A stretch of DNA of 64,000 nucleotides from Allodiplogaster sudhausi (Eukaryota > Nematoda > Chromadorea > Rhabditida > Diplogasteridae). The notes under the pieces are model-generated. The model worked only from the letters and a program-made list of their open reading frames with translations, did not search any database and was not told the origin of the DNA. Shown in pieces: positions 34,152 to 45,278 of the stretch (position 1 is the first letter of the stretch; every line of letters starts with the position of its first letter). The stretch covers positions 2,346,001 through 2,410,000 of the forward strand of contig CALZFC010000056.1 of the NCBI GenBank assembly GCA_945643635.1. The letters run 5' to 3'. A program made the position numbers and the translations under genes.

Positions 34152-37100
34152 GTGACGAGGATATATAGGAGGGAGATGAAGAGAGAGAGAGAGAGGGTGA
34201 CGAAGAGATATAGGAGGGAGATGAAGAGAGAGAGGGTGACGAGGAGATATAGGAGGGAGATGAAGAGAGAGAGGGTGACGAGGAGATATAGGAGGGAGAT
34301 GAAGAGAGAGGGTGACGAGGAGATATAGGAGGGAGATGAAGAGAGAGAGGGTGACGAGGATGACGAAGAGATATAGGAGGGAGATGAAGAGAGAGAGGGT
34401 GACGAGGAGATATAGGAGGGAGATGAAGAGAGAGAGGGTGACGAGGAGATATAGGAGGGAGATGAAGAGAGAGAGGGTGACGAGGAGATATAGGAGGGAG
34501 ATGAAGAGAGAGGGTGACGAGGAGATATAGGAGGGAGATGAAGATAGAGAGGGTGACGAGGATGACGAAGAGATATAGGAGGGAGATGAAGAGAGAGAGG
34601 GTGACGAGGAGATATAGGAGGGAGATGAAGAGAGAGAGGGTGACGAGGAGATATAGGAGGGAGATGAAGAGAGAGGGTGACGAGGAGATATAGGAGGGAG
34701 ATGAAGAGAGAGAGGGTGCCGAGGAGATATAGGAGGGAGATGAAGAGAGAGAGGGTGACGAGGAGATATAGGAGGGAGATGAAGAGAGAGAGGGTGACGA
34801 GGAGATATAGGAGGGAGATGAAGAGAGAGAGGGTGACGAGGAGATATAGGAGGGAGATGAAGAGAGAGGGTGACGAGGAGATATAGGAGGGAGATGAGGA
34901 GAGAGAGGGTGACGAGGAGATATAGGAGGGAGATGAAGAGAGAGAGGGTGACGAGGAGATATAGGAGGGAGATGAAGAGAGAGGGTGACGAGGAGATATA
35001 GGAGGGAGATGAAGAGAGAGAGGGTGACGAGGATGACGAAGAGATATAGGAGGGAGATGAAGAGAGAGAGGGTGACGAGGGGATATAGGAGGGAGATGAA
35101 GAGAGAGGGTGACGAGGAGATATAGGAGGGAGATGAAGAGAGAATGTGACGAGGAGATATAGGAGGGAGATGAAGAGAGAGAGGGTGACGAGGATGACGA
35201 AGAGATATAGGAGGGAGATGAAGAGAGAGAGGGTGACGAGGAGATATAGGAGGGAGATGAAGAGAGAGAGGGTGACGAGGGGATATAGGAGGGAGATGAA
35301 GAGAGAGGGTGACGAGGAGATATAGGAGGGAGATGAAGAGAGAGAGGGTGACGAGGATGACGAAGAGATATAGGAGGGAGATGAAGAGAGAGAGGGTGAC
35401 GAGGAGATATAGGAGGGAGATGAAGAGAGAGAGGGTGACGAGGATGACGAAGAGATATAGGAGGGAGATGAAGAGAGAGAGGGTGACGAGGAGATATAGG
35501 AGGAAGATGAAGAGAGAGAGGGTGACGAGGAGATATAGGAGGGAGATGAAGAGAAAGGGTGACGAGGAGATATAGGAGGGAGATGAAGAGAGAGGGTGAC
35601 GAGGAGATATAGGAGGGAGATGAAGAGAGAGAGGGTGACGAGGATGACGAAGAGATATAGGAGGGAGATGAAGAGAGAGAGGGTGACGAGGAGATATAGG
35701 AGGGAGATGAAGAGAGAGAGGGTGACGAGGAGATATAGGAGGGAGATGAAGAGAGAGAGGGTGACGAGGAGATATAGGAGGGAGATGAAGAGAGAGAGGG
35801 TGACGAGGAGATATAGGAGGGAGATGAAGAGAGAGAGGGTGACGAGGAGATATAGGAATGAGATGAAGAGAGAGGGTGACGAGGAGATATAGGAGGGAGA
35901 TGAAGAGAGAGAGGGTGACGAGGAGATATAGGAGGGAGATGAAGAGAGAGAGGGTGACGAGGAGATATAGGAGGGAGATGAAGAGAGAGGGTGACGAGGA
36001 GATATAGGAGGGAGATGAAGAGAGAGAGGGTGACGAGGATGACGAAGAGATATAGGAGGGAGATGAAGAGAGAGAGGGTGACGAGGAGATATAGGAGGGA
36101 GATGAAGAGAGAGAGGGTGACGAGGGGATATAGGAGGGAGATGAAGAGAGAGGGTGACGAGGAGATATAGGAGGGAGATGAAGAGAGAGAGGGTGACGAG
36201 GAGATATAGGAGGGAGATGATGAGAGAGGGTGACGAGGAGATATAGGAGGGAGATGAAGAGAGAGAGGGTGACGAGGAGATATAGGAGGGAGATGAAGAG
36301 AGAGAGGGTGACGAGGAGATATAGGAGGGAGATGAAGAGAGAGGGTGACGAGGAGATATAGGAGGGAGATGAAGAGAGAGAGGGTGACGAGGATGACGAA
36401 GAGATATACTAGGGAGATGAAGAGAGAGAGGGTGACGAGGAGATATAGGAGGGAGATGAAGAGAGAGAGGGTGACGAGGGGATATAGGAGGGAGATGAAG
36501 AGAGAGGGTGACGAGGAGATATAGGAGGGAGATGAAGAGAGAGAGGGTGACGAGGATGACGAAGAGATATAGGAGGGAGATGAAGAGAGAGAGGGTGACG
36601 AAGAGATATAGGAAGGAGACGGAGAGAGAGAAGGTAACGAAGAGATATAGGAAGGATATGGAGAGAGAGAGGGTGACGAAGAGATATAGGAGGGAGATGG
36701 ACAGAAAGGTAAAGAGAGCGAGCGAGAGAGAAAGAGAGAGTGAGAGAGTGAGAGAGAAAGGAACGACGAGCACCTCATAGCGGAGCATGTTGGGTAGAGA
36801 AGCGAGCACTGCTAGGAGAAGGGCTGCCGCCATTGAGAGAAATGCCGCCCCCGAGCTGTTTGCTGCTGGGCAAGTACGAGAGGATGACGCACCTTGGGAC
36901 AGCACTATCCATCTGGAGAGAGGAGAGGAAGATCAAGAAAGAGAGGAGAGAGAGACAGAGAGAAAAGAGAGCTAGAAGAGACAGAGAGAGAGACAGAGAG
37001 AGAGAGAGGGAAGAGAAGGGAAGAAACGTACATACACATGTACATATGTATGTACATATAAACAGAGATAGAAAGTTGGAGATAGAAAAGGGATGAAAAA

Positions 37101-38052
37101 GAAACCTAAGAACAGCCATGTTGACTGTGAGCCAGAGACTCCAAGCGTGTAGGAGGACGGAGAAGATGGCATAGTACTTGGTGTAGACGATGAAGCCATA
37201 GGTGAAGAAGTACGGATGACACACTTCAATCTGAAATACACTTCAGTCTTCCTTGCTCTCGCTCCCAAAAAAACTAACTCGTCGATATATTAAGTAGGTG
37301 AACATGAGAGAGGCATCACAGAAGGCAATCACAACGAGGAAGTGGTTGAAGGGGTTGGATCTCATGGAGGGCCGGAGCAGGACGATGACAATCAGGGCAT
37401 TGGCTGCCACTCCCACCAGGCACAGCACGAAGAAGGCATGGCCGTGCAGCCAGCCACTCCACGCTGAGTACGACGATAGGGCCTGAGGGAGGCAATGAGG
37501 GCCACTTCGAGGTCTTCTTATTTCCTTGTCCTGCCTTGGTCCTACTTATTATTCAGGGAAGAAACACACTTTTGCGTTCGGAGAATTTTTTGTTGAAATG
37601 TCAAAGTTGTTAGAGGGAAAGGGGAGGCAGAAAGGATTATTACATTACGAGCGAGGACTAGAGGAAGCGCATAGTTTCTGAAGAAGAAAAAGATTTCGGA
37701 GGAGAATTTTCATTACTTGTAAAGAACCACGTCATCAAAAGTAGAGTGAAAACGTTGTTTTTCTTCATTTCTTTTTGAGTTCTCTTCGGATGTGAAAACC
37801 ATTAGAAACCTTCAAGTCAACGATACCTCTCGATAATAGTCTCTCGCATCAATTAGTTCAGTCTCGTTCAGATCACTGCAGAGAAGCTTCATCCGCGAGA
37901 GAGTGTGCAGAATGAAGAGAAACAGTGAAAAGCCAGAGGCAGCCCCTGAAGCAGAAGAATCCGCTGTCACCAGCTGCTGCCCGCAACTTCCCCCGCTCAG
38001 CGAAGTGCCTTCGTTACACCGCTTCTGTCTCCATTTTGGGCCTTTCGCCATT
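32597..38052 (-). CDS. Class A peptide GPCR, DMSR/FMRFamide-receptor-like
   Basis: A seven-helix receptor assembled from about eight exons. The N-terminus (38052 to about 37827) carries CSDLNETELIDARDYYRE with an N-glycosylation site. TM1-TM2 (about 37482-37277): LVGVAANALIVIVLLRPSMR, SNPFNHFLVVIAFCDASLMF and TYLIYRR. TM3 (about 37230-37107): YTKYYAIFSVLLHAWSLWLT and VNMAVLR, continuing WIVLSQG, so the DRY position reads LRW. TM4 (about 36910-36790): AAALLLAVLASLPNMLRYE. Extracellular loop 2 (about 33910-33765): ELPLPSICAHSKWDSFWHES. TM5: LGVVGKLIPCGLLTLFMALL. TM6 (about 33310-33170): TTVMLTVIVAVFLVTELPQG. TM7: LLSLLNSAVNFVLCVSLSNV. The LHAWSLWLTV and NSAVNFVL patterns are those of nematode DMSR receptors. 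The 2.9-kb intron after TM4 is filled by a minisatellite. Confidence 0.82.
33961..34140. repeat. (GA)n tract at the edge of the minisatellite
   Basis: Mostly GA with GAGAAAGGGTGGCGA-type interruptions, grading into the minisatellite. It appears to be the diverged or ancestral border of the array. Confidence 0.85.
34141..36690. repeat. Higher-order minisatellite in a GPCR intron
   Basis: Roughly 60-65 tandem copies of a unit of 37 or 39 bp on the + strand: GGTGACGAGGAGATATAGG then AGGGAGATGAAGAGAGAG, with or without an extra AG. About every 5-8 units a longer variant carries GACGAGGATGACGAAGAGAT. Edge units near 36600-36700 are more diverged. The + strand unit contains no TTA, CTA or TCA, so the minus strand is stop-free in all frames; this explains two overlapping open frames of more than 980 codons. 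Confidence 0.95.
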
Positions 38053-38896
38053 CTCTCTCTCTCTCTCTTTCTCTCTCTGTCTCTCTCGCTCTCTGTCTCT
38101 CTGTCTATCGCTACTGCTGCCACTTCGTCTTTTCTCTATTCCCATTCCTATTCAAATCCGAATCTGTTGATGTGTGAATCTGAAAGTATTGCAGCCTCTT
38201 CCTCTCTCACCTCGCTCTCTTAATTTTTCTGTCTTCTTCCTTCTGTTTGTCACTTCTTTTCTCTCTTTCCCTCTCCTTCTCCTTCTCTCAAATTCTCTCT
38301 CCATCTCTCTGATATTTCGCGCACTTTCTTATGATGCGACACGGCAAAGACACGCAAACAGTCGGCAGCTTCACATGGATAGAAGGAAAATAGTGTCAAT
38401 AAGGATATGAGTTCTACAATACCATCGCCAGTACTGTTCTCTGATGGTCCTCCAAGGTGAATGACATGAGAAGAAAGTTCAGATTGTTGTTAGTAAAGGC
38501 TCCTTTTTTTCTAATTCTATAAAACTCTACTCTAAAAAAATTTTTGCAGCTGGAAAGACTTATAACTTGAACATGTATAAAGCGTCGTTGAAAATTTAAA
38601 ATTCTGTTTTAGAAAAGGATGAACTATGAGTAGCGTTGTCTCCGAATGTCATTCATTGCCGCTTTCTTCTCATGATCCACATAAAATGTAAAATATGTGT
38701 GACTCTTGCTTTATTAGTTATGAGGGAGAATAAAGAAAGAGACTGGCTGTGGCAAGGAAGGGAAGAAGAGAGAAGAGCAAAGTAGAAGAGGAGTCAACTT
38801 TCTCTCCAGAAGAACACAACCTTTTCCAGTGCATCTGCTTCTCAAATTCACTAGCTCTTCACTAAATGCTCAGCAATTTGAAGCTGTGTCGCAGCT

Positions 38897-38933
<37 letters not shown>

Positions 38934-41057
38934 TTCTCTTCACTTTCTTTGTCTCTTTAGCTCTGTTCCTCTCTTTTTCTTCCCGTTCTCTTCCTCTCAA
39001 AATCTCTCTTCATTTTCTATGTTTCTTCTAATTGTCTTCTTTTCTCTGTCTCATTTCTGGTCATTCTTTTCTTTCCTAAATTTCTTTTCCTTTCTTTTCT
39101 ATTTCGAAATATTTTCTCGCCTCCTTTCTCTCTATATCTTCTTTTCTTCTTTAGTCTATCTTGCTCATATTTGTGTGTTTTCTACGACCACCCTCAATTT
39201 CTTTCTCTTGCCCTTCTCTCTCTCTTCCAGTCTCTCCCTCTCTCTCTTTCCCTAAGTTCTCTTCGTTCTCCCTGCACTCTCAGTCTCGATGCTCTCCTCT
39301 CCTCATTTCGTTCCCATTCACTCTTCCTAATCTATCTTTCCTTCTGAATAGCCTTCCATACATGCATTCATAGCGTAAACTAAACTATTTCTGGGAGGCT
39401 GAAAGTATTCAATTAAAAGTTGCGAAGAGTAAGAAATAGTGGAAGATGGATTAATCATTGTTTCAAAGAAGATGCATTGTTGAAGAGTGGAGCTGCCCTC
39501 TCTTCTCATAGCTCAACCCCCCCCCCCCTCCCACACACAATTTTCTACTAATTTTGCATTTTGAGTTGCATCAATTTCCTTGTTGTAGAAGGACAGTAAA
39601 AAATTTCTGACTAAATATAAGCACCATCGTATCACAACTCTTCTGTTAGAATACTTCATCAGAAACTATAGAAGTAATACTCTTAGATTGATTGCAGAAA
39701 ACACTCCCCTCCCACTCGCAGTAAAATCGAAAGACAAACTACTCCTGCATCTGAAGGGCTGGTTTCTACTTTGCCTTGAGTGGAATTATAGCTTCAAAAT
39801 CGCAGTAATCGAGGAATTATTATTTGTTTATTTCAAGGTGAGATTTGAAGTTATCCGAGTGCACAGAAGATGAGAAGGAGCAGTAACAACCTTTGCATGT
39901 TGAATAACGAGACTGAAATGAGGAAGAGAAAGAGGAGCTGAGGCAGTCCGATGGAGGGGGCGTCAACAAGCAAAAAAACATTACAAGCGGTAAAGAGTGG
40001 CAACGAGAAAGCAGGGCAGAAGAACAAAGCAAGGTGAGCAGAGGAGGAAAGGATACAAGAGAGGTAGAGAGAAGAAGAACAAGGGAAGAAGAGACCTAAA
40101 GGATAAAAGAAGAAAGAACTGTCAAGACTTTCACGTTGGATAGCACGACGTCCAGCTACAGCAATTAGCATGCGAAAGAAGGACTGACAGCTCTGCAGAT
40201 TCATCCCGGACTCAAGAAAGCTTTGCCTTCCGGAGAGAGAAAGGAGAGAGAGAGAGAGAGAAGCGAGAGAGGGAGAAAGAGAGAAGAGAGAGAAGAAAGA
40301 GAAGAAAGGAGGAAGAGAGAAAGAGATGGATGAGAGAGTGATAAAGCATAGAGGAGAAAAGGTTAAGTAGACAAATGCCGACGAAATGTAAGAGACAGAG
40401 TGAACAAAGCTGAGAGCGACTAGGAATGAAACTAAACTAACTAAGGACGAGGCCAGACGACGGAACTGTTTCGCGAGAAAAGACAAGCAATTCCAAAGAA
40501 ATGGAAAGTGGGATGCGGAGAGGAGCACGCTCGCCATGCTTATGCAAGAACGACGAGATTCTGAAGCAAGAGCAGAGCCGCTGATGGACACGCCCTCATC
40601 CACGCCAGTCACTTCTCTCTCTCTCTCCTACCCCCCCCCCTCTCCTCCCTCTCTCTCTCTGTCTCGTTATTAGTGACTTCTCTACCCTCATCTTTGTCTC
40701 AATTCCGGCTTCCTTTTCATGCCTAAACGATGTGTCTGTGGCTACGAAACGAGCACATGCCATGGAGACAACTGAAAGACCTGCAAACGCACGACCAGCG
40801 AAGAATGGAAAGCAGAGCGAACAGGTAAGAGGAGACTACGGAGATAAACACTACTCAATACGTCAGAGCACCATACTACGACGGTTAGAAGACAAGGATA
40901 GAAAACAACTAAAGGCAGCAAAAACCGATAGCCCTTGGGATGGACACAAAATGAGATTCATTCTAGACGCGGTATCTTCTTCACCAATGTATGTACATAC
41001 ATACATACAGATGTACTCCCTTCAAATGTATAGATTGGCTAGAAGAGATATAGGCAG

Positions 41058-41088
<31 letters not shown>

Positions 41089-41721
41089 GAGCAGAGAGAT
41101 AGACAGAGATAGAGAGAGAAAGAAAAGAGAGATAGAGAGATAGACAGAGAGAGAGTGAGAGAGAAAGAAAAGAGAGATAGAGAGAGAGAGTTGGGCCTGC
41201 GTCTGAGAAAGGCAGAGAAAGGAAGAAAATTGGATGGGATAAAGATGCGGGGATGGAGGGGAAAGAGACATCCCCCAGAGTATGAGAAGCTGAGCCAGTG
41301 CAAACCGAGAAAGCGTGACGCCAAGAGACCGACTACCCCATAACCGGGGCAATGAGTGGTACCCCTGCCCCTTCTCATTCTTGTAGGCTTTACCTTCACT
41401 TTCTTATCTCGTTATTACTCTAGGCCACAAAGTTATACGAAATCCTTGGAGACATCCAGGGAAAAAGCAAAATTTATGGACCAATTATCGTGGCAATGAT
41501 CAGTAAAGAGAAAGAGTGGGAAAAGACGAGAACGAGAGGGAATAGAGGGAAGCCTTCTTTATAACACTTGAGATGTCCCTCACTGCTTCTCCACATAAAC
41601 AGCAATTGCACAACAACCCTTAGCAAAAATAGAATGAGAGTGAGAGCATGATAAGCACAGGGACAATCTGACAAGCGAAGGAACGGAAACAAATAAAGAG
41701 AGAGTGCGAGAGTCAGGGAGA
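38053..41721. other. 3.7-kb low-complexity stretch with no supported gene
   Basis: Dominated by CT-rich (38050-38110, 38200-38330, 38880-39310, 40612-40670) and GA-rich (40240-40340, 41060-41190) DNA. The longest open frame, 253 codons on the minus strand (40612-39851), is Ser/Leu/Phe-rich and tracks the purine bias, so I do not call it. The GPCR promoter should lie just right of 38052. Confidence 0.5.
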
Positions 41722-42453
41722 TCATGAAGCTGCCTCATTCTCAATGGATACTTGAGCAAGGGCAAGATGTGACCGGCCAAGTCGTTTGCCATTTCGTAGA
41801 AGAGAAAGAGGAGAGAAGACGCGGAGAAGGGAAAGGGGCGGGCTGCCGGGGATATGCCCTGAGGGGGGCAGAAACACAAGATGAGGATTCCGCACTGTCA
41901 GCCAGTCCCCCACAACGACTCCCCAGGATGAAGAGATATTGTGTAGAGCAAGAACGAAAAGAGAAGAGGAAGGAAGAGAGGGAAGTTCAGTCAGGAGCAG
42001 TAGGAAGGGCGTGAAGGAGGCAGAAGGTGACGGGATCACTTCCACCACTGAACCATGCACTGCCACTCCCTCATTGGCACCAGGGCGAAGACGAGAGAGG
42101 GCAACATGGGGTTCAGAGAAAGCACGAGAAGGAGTGACTAGAGGGGCCGAGGGAACACCTACTCGACCCCTCTCTTGGCACCCATAGCAGCTGATCGGTA
42201 TACATTGCGGAGAAGACGGGAGAGGTCGGAGAGGGCAGCCACGGTCTCGGGTCTTCTCTCCAGGGCCACCGCCTTCTCCAGGGCAGCCAGCGCTCCCGTC
42301 ATGTCACATGAGAAGCGAAGTGCAGTGCCTAGATTCACATACGCATCCGCCCGCTCCTCTCCCAGGGACAACGCCTTTTCATACGACTGCACTGCTTCCT
42401 CCTGCTAACACATTCCGATCTCACCACATTACAAGGAAGAAAGAGAGACAGGC

Positions 42454-42487
<34 letters not shown>

Positions 42488-44089
42488 TTGACTAGTGTCT
42501 TGGGCGATCTCTGTGAGTCGAAGAAGAAGTCGGAGAGAAGACCATTGGCGAGAGCGAGCCAAGCATCGGAGTGAGAATCACAGATTGAAACTGCTTCACG
42601 GGCGGCAGCTAATGCCTTCTCTCTGCAACAGAAGGAATCTTTGAGGATGGTTTCTAAAGAAAATAAGATCAGTTTCCTCGTTTTAACGAAGACTGAAGCA
42701 CGATAGAGGCATAGGTTAAGGATAAACATATGACACGAATATAGTTGCATATGTAACAATTCGGAACTAACCGAACCGTTTTCGCTTCGGCAGCAGAAAG
42801 AGAGTGAAGAGTGGAACGAAGAGCAACCGATAGAATAGAGAGAGCATCTGGAGAACGCTCTTGTTCGAGACTCAGCTGAGGGATAAAATAACTCACCTCT
42901 AATCGACGTTGAAAGATTAAAGGTACTATTCAGTTACTCCTGCCCCAGTAAAAAAAAATTTCAAAAAAAAAATTTTTTTTCTCCAAATTCACTGCAGAGG
43001 GGTTTATGAGTACGAGAAACACGAATATAACAACCATTTTGCATAATTCCGTCGACAACCGACAACGTCAGTAACAACTTCCCGGAGTCGATCTTCGCGT
43101 AGAGCTTTGAGGGTCATTCCGGGCAGCTCATTTTGCATTTGTTGTTGATTAAGGCATTGTCCTGGGCCTTCTTCAGAGCTGCTGTACTCCTTTATAACGA
43201 CATAATCACGCGATATATACGTTATATTCGTATTCCCCGCGTCAAGAAACCCCAGTGTAGCGATTTATAAGCAGTTTGGAGTGACAAAATATTTTGATGA
43301 CAAATTGTCATAACTTTTTTTTTCGACGGAATTATGCAAAATGGTTGTTATATTCGTGTTTCTCGTACTCACAAACCCCCTTGGAGTGAATTTGGAGAAA
43401 AAAAAAATTTTTTACTGGGGCAGGAGTAACTGAATAGTACCAGATGCTATATGTTAATAAAGAGTAATGCGATGCAGAATCGAATTTGACGTGCAAAATA
43501 TGCGTTGCTAGGTTTTTTATGATGCACGATTAATGGCAAGCAAAAGAATATCACCTTTTAAAATATTTTTTAGACCCCTACCAATGAAAATCCTTGGTTT
43601 ACTGTTGAATGAACGAAATGTCTGAATGTGAGAGATGGAAGACGAACCTGAATGAACTGTATGGCGAGAGGAACAGTCTCAGTACGTTTCGCGGCACAAA
43701 TCGCATATTGCAGAGAAGCTTTTGGATTTCGTGGCATTTGTCGGGCAGCGATGGAAAGATGATGCTCAGCTCTGATATCCCAGTCATCCAACTCATTCAG
43801 AATTTGACCACATGCCAAATGAAATGACGGACAATTCTCCACGCCGTTTTCCATTAACTTCTAGAAAAGGAAATCTATCAGTGGTGGAAAGAAAAGGTAG
43901 TAGCTAAACAATAACTTGATAGAGATGTTCGATTAAAACGCGGATAGCAGCAACTCGCTCCTTCTCCCCGGAAGTGGGGTTCTGTTCGAAGAATTGCAAC
44001 CGAAGGGAGCGAAGTTGTTCCAGCTTCTCATCCAGACCGAAGTCTTTCGGTGGAGATGGAACACAGCCACTGTCGGACAGCACTGTCAT
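41722..44089 (-). CDS. TTC5: Tetratricopeptide repeat protein 5 (Strap) homologue
   Basis: TTC5 has N-terminal TPRs and a C-terminal OB fold. In vertebrates it is a p300/p53 cofactor and recognises nascent tubulin during tubulin mRNA autoregulation. Exon 1 (44089 to about 43916): LDEKLEQLRSLRLQFFEQNP. Exon 2 (about 43861-43650): GQILNELDDWDIRAEHHLSI and NPKASLQYAICAAKRTE. Further TPR exons: SPDALSILSVALRSTLHSLS, AAREAVSICDSHSDAWLALA and YEKALSLGEERADAYVNLGT. The OB fold is at about 42170-41722, with ALHNISSSWGVVVGDWLTVR matching the family's SWGVLIGD motif and a C-terminal LRVFSPLSLLRNGKRLG. The junction at about 42180-42210 is unresolved: the TPR frame meets a stop there and the OB frame opens, so either a very short (about 45-nt) intron or a frameshift is present. 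Confidence 0.85.
42922..43441. mobile_element. Foldback element (520 bp) in a TTC5 intron
   Basis: Begins GGTACTATTCAGTTACTCCT and ends with its exact complement. The arms of about 120-130 bp (42922-43055 and 43320-43441) stay paired through CCCCAGTAAAAAAA, CTCCAAATTCACT, the run of ACGAATATAACAACCATTTT and TGCATAATTCCGTC. No clear target-site duplication and no ORF. Both arms contain the shared module described in the findings. Confidence 0.85.
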
Positions 44090-44611
44090 TCTTCAATTAC
44101 AAAACACTTTCTCATGCCAGAAGGAAACCAATTGAAGCCAGTTGTACTTGGCAGGGAATCTAAAATGCACATCTCACTCAACACTTTTGCTGCGTCAACA
44201 CCACCATCTTTGATCAATACTTCAACATATTTTAATTTAAATAAGACTGCTTGTAAACCTTTTTTTTAATAGGATATATATGCATTATAAATCTTTAAGG
44301 AAAAGCATGCCTGGCAAATGAAGCCAGTTGCATTGTACAATGAACCTAAAATATACATCTCACCAAAATCTTCACTGTCCCTTACATACAAGTATATATG
44401 TATATACTTTGAAATAATTTTTATTGAAATAGGACTAGATGTCTCGCGAGGTATTTTTTTTAGTCTATATGCATATTCAAACATTACGTTCGGAGATTAG
44501 GAGAAAATGCTCCGTATGGGTAAAATGTTGAATGAGAATGTACAAAAACAGTGACAATGTAGAACCGAATAATCGCAGGTTAAACCTTGAAGAATATTGT
44601 GAGTTGACTAA
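44090..44611. promoter_or_regulatory. Divergent region between TTC5 and GT92 with an internal duplication
   Basis: 522 bp between divergent start codons. A diverged direct repeat lies at about 44120-44175 and 44305-44370, sharing GAAGCCAGTTG, a CTAAAAT.ACATCTCAC core and similar spacing. Promoters for both genes should be here. Confidence 0.45.
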
Positions 44612-45242
44612 TTGGGGCCGGAAAGGCACAAATGGAAGGAAGATGACTCGGCGGATAAGAGTAAGAGTGTCATAGGGGGGAGTGAAGTGGTTGGGATGGA
44701 GGGGGGCATGCGGCTTCCTCGCTGGCGGTCTCTTCTGCTCAGTGTCTGCTTCGTCTGCATCGTCGTGGTGTCCCTCTTCATCTTCGACCAACAACACAAC
44801 CACATCATCCGTGCTTTCTATGCCAAGACCGATGCTCTGGTCATCCTCTCCGCCACTCTCTACAACAACTCAGCTAAGTCAGTCTCTCTCACCAACCTCC
44901 CCTCCTCTTTCTCTTCAATCTCTCTCACCACCATTTCCCCTTCTCTTTCTCTTCAGCTACCCACCGAATACAGTTGTCCTCTTGGCTAATGGACATCAGC
45001 TTCTCCATTTGAAACGTCGTCACTTATCAATCATGGCTCATAATTTAAGCGGCAGTTATGCTGTCCAACTCAGGTTCTGCCATTCTCAAACCTGGTCTGA
45101 ATGATGAGTGATATTCAGGATGGAGGCAGTGGTGGATGACATTCCATTCTACTGTGCATGGACTCCTTTCATTGCTACCGGAACACTTCCAGCCGGCACT
45201 CTCAGGATAACAACACACGACGTCCATCCACGACTTCCTGTA

Positions 45243-45278
<36 letters not shown>

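Noticed and set aside
34141..36690. CRISPR-like regular repeat array
   Set aside because: There are no unique spacers, the units are contiguous and diverged, and the context is a eukaryotic intron.
33830..36905. Two overlapping minus-strand open frames of more than 980 codons
   Set aside because: They follow from the minisatellite composition: the + strand unit has no TTA, CTA or TCA, so the minus strand cannot contain stops in any frame. The peptide is pure repeat.
39851..40612. 253-codon minus-strand open frame, membrane-like
   Set aside because: Composition follows purine-rich + strand DNA (Ser/Leu/Phe-rich). There are no conserved motifs or matching splice structure.
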